Below, in pieces: positions 60,111 through 64,000 of a stretch of 64,000 nt of DNA. Numbering within the stretch: position 1 is the first letter of the stretch; every line of letters starts with the position of its first letter. The notes under the pieces are model-generated. The model was given only the letters and a program-made list of their open reading frames with translations, made no database searches and was not told the origin of the DNA. Source of the stretch: Collinsella aerofaciens (lineage in GTDB: Bacteria; Actinomycetota; Coriobacteriia; Coriobacteriales; Coriobacteriaceae). Made by a program: the position numbers and the translations under genes. Location: contig NZ_JADMWW010000003.1 in the NCBI RefSeq assembly GCF_015548375.1, forward strand, positions 1-64,000, read 5' to 3'.

Positions 60111-61340
60111 ATGGATCGAAACGAACTCGACCCCAGCGTCCCCAGCGCCACGGAGGTCAAGAAGATCCCCCTCATCATTAAGGTGTACGCCGTCCTGTGC
60201 ATCCTTTCCGGCGTGGGCACGCTCCCGTCGGTCGCTGCCTTTATGTGGCAGGTCATCACGGCACTTGTTAACGGCAACGCCACCGAAAAGCTCGGCGACA
60301 ACACGCTCGTCGCAGTCGGCCTTATCGTCGCCGGCATCATGCTCTCTGCGGCAAGTGCCGTCATCCTAATCATCTTTGGCCTGGACCTTATCAAAAACCA
60401 GCGCCGCAACGCCGCCCGCCTGTCCTACATCCTTATTGCATTCACCGTCGTCGAGCTTTTGGTCGACGTGATGCTCCAGGGCATCGGGCCCTTCCTGCTG
60501 CGTCCCGCGATCCAGCTCGGCATCCTCGTTGCACTTTCGGCAACCGTCGACCCCACGCTGCGCCAGGAGCGCGAACTGCAGCGCCGCCTGCAGGAGATGC
60601 TCGACCGCGACGCCGCGGCAGAGGGCATGCTCGGCCGCGATGAAACCGGCGAGGGCTACATCAAGCTCAACTACTTCAACCTGTTCTGGGTGTTCTTTGT
60701 CTGCTGCATACTCGGCCTGATCGCCGAGGACATCTGGCACATGACGGTCGACGACCCGGGCGTCTATCAGAACCGCGCCGGCATGCTGTTTGGCCCCTTC
60801 AGCCCCATCTACGGATTTGGCGCCGTGCTCATGACCATGGTGCTTAACCGCTTCTACAAAAAGAACCCCATCATCATTTTCCTGGTGAGCGCCCTACTCG
60901 GCGCCAGCTTTGAGGTGTTCGTGGGCTGGTTTATGCAGACCGCGTTTGGCGTGGTCTCGTGGAGCTACTCGCACATAACGCTGTTCGGTTTGCCCGATCC
61001 GCTCGTGGTCCTCACGGGCGGACGCACCTGCACGGGCTTCGCCTGCCTGTGGGGCCTGGGCGGCCTCATCTGGATCAAGCTGCTGCTGCCGAGGCTGCTT
61101 AAGCTTATCAACAAGATCCCCTGGAAGAGCCGCTACTCGGCCACCGTCATCTTTACCGTTATCATGCTGGTCGACGGCGTCATGACACTGCAGTCGCTCG
61201 ACTACTGGTACCAGCGCGTTAACGGCACGGAGCCGGACATTCCCGTCGCACAGTTCTACGGAGAGCACTTCGATAACGAATACATGGAAAACCGCTTCCA
61301 GAGCATGACCATGAGCCCCAAGGATGCGACGCGCGTGTAG
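60111..61340 (+). CDS. Multi-pass membrane protein with CmpB-type (PF06541-like) domain
   Basis: 409 residues. The N-terminal part has three to four helices (LIIKVYAVLCILSGVGTLPS, LIVAGIMLSAASAVILIIFG). After a charged linker, the C-terminal part (LFWVFFVCCILGLIAEDIWH, FSPIYGFGAVLMTMVLNRF, GASFEVFVGWFMQTAFGVVSW) matches the family annotated as putative ABC transporter permease CmpB type IV. The true function is not established. Strong promoter and terminator flank it. Confidence 0.82.
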   Translation: MDRNELDPSVPSATEVKKIPLIIKVYAVLCILSGVGTLPSVAAFMWQVITALVNGNATEKLGDNTLVAVGLIVAGIMLSAASAVILIIFGLDLIKNQRRNAARLSYILIAFTVVELLVDVMLQGIGPFLLRPAIQLGILVALSATVDPTLRQERELQRRLQEMLDRDAAAEGMLGRDETGEGYIKLNYFNLFWVFFVCCILGLIAEDIWHMTVDDPGVYQNRAGMLFGPFSPIYGFGAVLMTMVLNRFYKKNPIIIFLVSALLGASFEVFVGWFMQTAFGVVSWSYSHITLFGLPDPLVVLTGGRTCTGFACLWGLGGLIWIKLLLPRLLKLINKIPWKSRYSATVIFTVIMLVDGVMTLQSLDYWYQRVNGTEPDIPVAQFYGEHFDNEYMENRFQSMTMSPKDATRV

Positions 61341-61361
61341 CGCCAACCGCGCCAAAAACGC

Positions 61362-61403
61362 AAAATGCCCGCCGGTATCACACGTACCGGTGGGCATTTT
61401 TAT
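61362..61403. terminator. Bidirectional terminator
   Basis: AAAATGCCCGCCGGTA pairs with TACCGGTGGGCATTTT around 7 nt, between convergent genes, followed by TAT on plus and preceded by A-rich sequence that gives U-runs on minus. Confidence 0.85.
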
Positions 61404-61430
61404 AAACGATCCTTCTATCGACGCAAGCCT

Positions 61431-61850
61431 CTACGCCTCGCGCTCGACCTCACTCACGCATTCGTTCTTGATGGTGCCAACGAGCGCCTGCAGCGCATCG
61501 ACCACGTGTGGGCGAATGTCCCCGCCGATAAGCACGAGCATGATGTCGTCACCTACGGCAAGCCCGCCGCTTGCCAGCCACACGCGCACATAGCCGATAC
61601 CCGGCATCGCGCGCGTGGCCTCGATAGCAGACCGTACCTTTTCGGCGTCGTAGTCAAAGACCATGCCGCCCACCCTGTGGCCTGGCGCCACGCCATCGGT
61701 CTCGACTCCGCGCACCTCGGCCTTGGGCGTCGCGCGCACCACACCGTTATGCGTCAGATACATCCCACAGCCTGCCGCCGAAGCATCGGCCTTGGCCTCG
61801 CGCAGCCAAGCATCAATCGAAGGCATCAATTTGCCACTCTCGAGCATCAT
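61431..61850 (-). CDS. MoaE-like protein (molybdopterin synthase large-subunit fold)
   Basis: 139 residues. The C-terminal half VGGMVFDYDAEKVRSAIEAT...VWLASGGLAVGDDIMLVLIGG...ALVGTIKNECVSEVE follows the MoaE pattern. The N-terminal active-site loop of MoaE (GRVR...) is not clearly present. No other molybdenum cofactor gene is nearby, so it may serve a different role. The ATG pair at 61850/61847 follows GGGAG. Confidence 0.65.
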   Translation of the reverse strand: MMLESGKLMPSIDAWLREAKADASAAGCGMYLTHNGVVRATPKAEVRGVETDGVAPGHRVGGMVFDYDAEKVRSAIEATRAMPGIGYVRVWLASGGLAVGDDIMLVLIGGDIRPHVVDALQALVGTIKNECVSEVEREA

Positions 61851-61914
61851 TTCTCCCTTACCGTCGTCGAGTAGCCAATTTGGGACGGGGCCTTTTTAGC
61901 TACTCTCGAACAAC

Positions 61915-62913
61915 TTATTCCTCGACCGGCGTGAGCACCATGACGGCGCGTGTGTTGCTCAGCGACAGCGAACGACAGGTCACGAGCGTTACAACCTTAG
62001 TTGCCGAAGCGGCACGATCGGTGGCATCACTCGCCACGGCAGAAGCGCCGTCGAGCATCTCGGACAGGTAGTTCTTGAGTCCGTCGTCGCCCTCAAAATT
62101 GGTCGTGCGCGCCTTGGCATACGTGTCCTCGACCACCTTGGTCGCCAGCGGACGCAGCTTATACGTCGCATCGCGCGTGATGTAGTACACATATTCAATG
62201 CTATCGAACGTCGCCTGATCAGTGGTGTCCGAAATCACGTTGAACATCGACCCATCGTTCATATGGTGGCCGTAGATCGTGGTCTGCTGGTCGACCATTC
62301 CCGGCGCGGTGTCATCGCTATCCAGGAAAATGGCACCGGACGCGTTAGCCGTTCCGTCGAACAGCGTGTTGAGGTATTTGGAGTTGTTGTTGGTCTGCAC
62401 CACGGGATAGTTGATGTTGGTTCCCGGCACGTAAATCCAACCCACAATCTCGGGGTTCGTCTGAGCAAGCGCATCAAAGTCGATAATCGGCACGCCGCTG
62501 GCGTCCTTATCGCTTACATATTGCTTCTCGATTTTCTGATACGAATCGCTCGCCTGCTTATAGCCAATCTGGGCATTAATAAAAATAGCGGCGGCGGCGA
62601 CAATCAGGCCGATACCGATGATGATGAGCAGAATGGGAATAATGGAGCGACGCTTTTTGCGCGGCGGCTCGGTGTAATCCGACGGCGCGGCATGCGATGA
62701 AGACCGGGGCGGCTTCTTAGCGTTGCTATAAGATGAAGGTCGATATGCGGCTGGCGCGTCCTGTCGACGATGCGTCGCCGGTGTCACGGGGCGCAGCGCG
62801 CGCGGCTGCTGAGGAGAGGATGTCCGACCCTGCTGTGCCGCATGGGCAGCACCCGGCTTCGATGGATCGGGGATCTGAGAAGCCTTGAATCGTTTTCCCT
62901 GATAGTCGGACAT
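61915..62913 (-). CDS. srtB: Class B sortase
   Basis: 332 residues. A disordered basic Ser/Pro/Ala-rich cytoplasmic N terminus of about 85 residues precedes one membrane helix (IIPILLIIIGIGLIVAAAAI). The sortase domain has the catalytic histidine in TTIYGHHMNDG, the cysteine in VTLVTCRSLS and the arginine in NTRAVMV. Class B architecture (YGHHM, TLVTC) suggests a haem/surface or pilin-assembly role. Whether it processes the LPATG adhesin at 0.5-6.8 kb is unknown; the two genes are 55 kb apart. Confidence 0.92.
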   Translation of the reverse strand: MSDYQGKRFKASQIPDPSKPGAAHAAQQGRTSSPQQPRALRPVTPATHRRQDAPAAYRPSSYSNAKKPPRSSSHAAPSDYTEPPRKKRRSIIPILLIIIGIGLIVAAAAIFINAQIGYKQASDSYQKIEKQYVSDKDASGVPIIDFDALAQTNPEIVGWIYVPGTNINYPVVQTNNNSKYLNTLFDGTANASGAIFLDSDDTAPGMVDQQTTIYGHHMNDGSMFNVISDTTDQATFDSIEYVYYITRDATYKLRPLATKVVEDTYAKARTTNFEGDDGLKNYLSEMLDGASAVASDATDRAASATKVVTLVTCRSLSLSNTRAVMVLTPVEE

Positions 62914-62948
62914 GGCTCTCCTTATACTGCGGCGAAACGGCAGAACGC

Positions 62949-63413
62949 CTAGGCGTCGGCCATCTCCTGCTTCATCTTCTCGATAACCTTACGGTATTCG
63001 GGGTCGCAAGCGCCCAGAATCTGCGTGGCATAGATGGCGGCGTTCTTGGCGCCGTTGATGGCAACGCAGGCCACGGGCACGCCCGAAGGCATCTGCACCA
63101 TCGACAGCAGCGAATCCATACCGCCCAAGTCACTCGTCTTCATAGGCACACCGATAACCGGCAGCGGCGTAAAGGCAGCCACGACACCGCCCAGGTGAGC
63201 AGCCTTGCCGGCGGCGGCGATAATCACTTTGATACCGCGATCGGCGGCAGTCGAGGCCCACTCGTGGACCTTCGCCGGTGTGCGGTGTGCGCTCGCAATG
63301 ACAAGCTCATAGGGCACACCCAGCGCCTCGAGCTCGGCGGTGCAGCCTTCCATAACACCCAGATCGGACTTGGAGCCCATGATGATCCCGACAACCGGCT
63401 TTTGATCTGCCAT
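62949..63413 (-). CDS. purE: N5-carboxyaminoimidazole ribonucleotide mutase
   Basis: 154 residues, class I PurE. GIIMGSKSDLGVM, SAHRTPAKVHEWA and AAAGKAAHLGGVVAAFTPLPVIGVP are the signature blocks. It isomerises N5-CAIR to CAIR in purine synthesis. The ATG at 63413 is preferred to a TTG at 63419, which would be only 3 bp from the GGAGG. It is 35 bp upstream of the sortase gene and may be in one transcript with it. Confidence 0.96.
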   Translation of the reverse strand: MADQKPVVGIIMGSKSDLGVMEGCTAELEALGVPYELVIASAHRTPAKVHEWASTAADRGIKVIIAAAGKAAHLGGVVAAFTPLPVIGVPMKTSDLGGMDSLLSMVQMPSGVPVACVAINGAKNAAIYATQILGACDPEYRKVIEKMKQEMADA

Positions 63414-63509
63414 AAACAAAGACCTCCTGTTGAGAGCGGTGACGCGGCGAATCCGCGACCCTTAACTACTGAGAGTAGTATAGCTGCTCCCGTCCCTGCG
63501 GTCTGCGTG

Positions 63510-63595
63510 GTGCTTTGCGGGCGGGCCAGGCTTTATCTTCACTCCGGTTGCTTTGCAAAGTCGTTCAGATAAAGCCTGTCCCGCCCGCAAAGCAC
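63510..63595. repeat. 29-bp inverted repeat with GGGACAGG core
   Basis: GTGCTTTGCGGGCGGGCCAG... (63510-63538) and its complement (63567-63595) match over 29 bp with one mismatch around 28 bp. The complement contains GGGACAGGCTTTATCT. It lies in the purE upstream region. Confidence 0.85.
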
Positions 63596-63669
63596 CCCTC
63601 GACCTACCGGGGATTGCTATGACGTACGTTGGCTGATTTGGGTTGGAATGAAAGGTTTGCGGAGGGTTG

Positions 63670-63872
63670 TGGACAGTTAGTTCAGATACGTATTTTTTGG
63701 CCGTGCTTCTTGGCGCTAATAGAGTGGTTTGAAGTCACTTTGAGCCCCATGACAACCTTTCTCCCCCTTATATGAGCGTCTCCACCGGTTCAGAAAGTCA
63801 AATTCAGCCCAATCGGGCTCAGGTCGGCCTTTACACACCCTCTGAAAAATACGTATCTGAACTAACTGTCCA
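63670..63872. mobile_element. 204-bp terminal-inverted-repeat element, copy 3
   Basis: Ends TGGACAGTTAGTTCAGATAC and its complement, as copies 1 and 2, here 33 kb away and intact. The interior differs in sequence. With the inverted repeat at 63510-63595 and the hairpins at 63894-63976, it fills the 587-bp gene-free right edge. Confidence 0.8.
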
Positions 63873-63893
63873 GCGACATTCTCGATCAACAGC

Positions 63894-63931
63894 AAAAGGC
63901 CTCCTGGCGAATGAAAATTCGCCAGGAGGCC
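63894..63931 (-). terminator. Terminator for a minus-strand gene beyond the window
   Basis: A perfect 15-bp stem GGCCTCCTGGCGAAT with a 4-nt loop, followed on the minus strand by TTTTGCTG. Confidence 0.7.
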
Positions 63932-63944
63932 CCTTACAAAACGT

Positions 63945-63988
63945 GGGCTCCTTCGTTCGAATGAACGAAGGAGCCCATGCTCTTTTTT
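63945..63988 (+). terminator. Hairpin with U-run at the window's right edge
   Basis: GGGCTCCTTCGTTC pairs exactly with GAACGAAGGAGCCC around GAAT, followed by ATGCTCTTTTTTT on the plus strand. It could be a terminator for a small plus-strand transcript through the right-edge repeats, or act for a minus-strand gene beyond the window. Confidence 0.5.
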
Positions 63989-64000
63989 TAGGACAGGAGG

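Noticed and set aside
61915-62913. Sortase as the dedicated partner of the adhesin at the left end
   Set aside because: Class B sortases usually use other motifs than LPATG and the genes are 55 kb apart; no evidence for pairing.

Overview
The window looks like a chromosomal segment of a Collinsella-type gut actinobacterium (Coriobacteriia). I infer this from high-GC coding sequence, dense minus-strand operons with GGAGG-type ribosome sites, a sortase-anchored adhesin built of pilin-type repeats, an Ech-type [NiFe] hydrogenase, NfnAB, and many short palindromic intergenic repeats. No 16S gene or database search supports the identification.

Layout. 0.5-6.8 kb: a 2081-residue LPATG-anchored adhesin with a VWA domain and about ten isopeptide-type repeats, bracketed by palindromic repeats. 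7.2-12.8 kb: a six-function Ech hydrogenase operon in the order echAB(fused)-C-D-E-F. 13.1-16.0 kb: a small HTH protein and an old-yellow-enzyme-type flavoprotein. 16.15-16.45 kb: a regular array of eight 15-bp elements in alternating orientation next to an initiator tRNA-Met. 16.8-28.4 kb: coaX, an AAA ATPase bracketed by three copies of one palindrome, a folate block (folP-folK fusion plus a BirA-like protein), a sirtuin, an exonuclease III, an ECF transporter and glmU. 28.6-34.7 kb: prs, an accessory gene between two 204-bp inverted-repeat elements, pth and nfnAB. 34.9-42.1 kb: a kinase-like protein, a glutamine-type ABC importer, YqeY, a PpiC foldase, an orphan PTS EIIA and a toxin-antitoxin pair. 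42.3-55.8 kb: an accessory, visibly less GC-rich block with an SPFH/zinc-ribbon/membrane operon, four zinc-ribbon membrane proteins, a zinc-finger regulator and a second ATPase; a degenerate tRNA-Ser-like sequence lies inside it. 56.2-63.4 kb: purF-purM-purN, a CmpB-type membrane protein, a MoaE-like protein, a class B sortase and purE. The right end is intergenic with more repeats.

How it fits together. Ech and NfnAB both use ferredoxin (membrane energy conservation and NAD(P) balancing). Purine synthesis is represented by prs, purF, purM, purN and purE, and cell-wall or surface functions by glmU, the adhesin and the sortase.

The most unusual content is non-coding: at least six families of inverted or alternating repeats, several sharing a GGACAG core and several bracketing accessory genes that end in restriction-endonuclease-like domains. 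The zinc-ribbon/SPFH island is the best candidate for an undescribed protein system.
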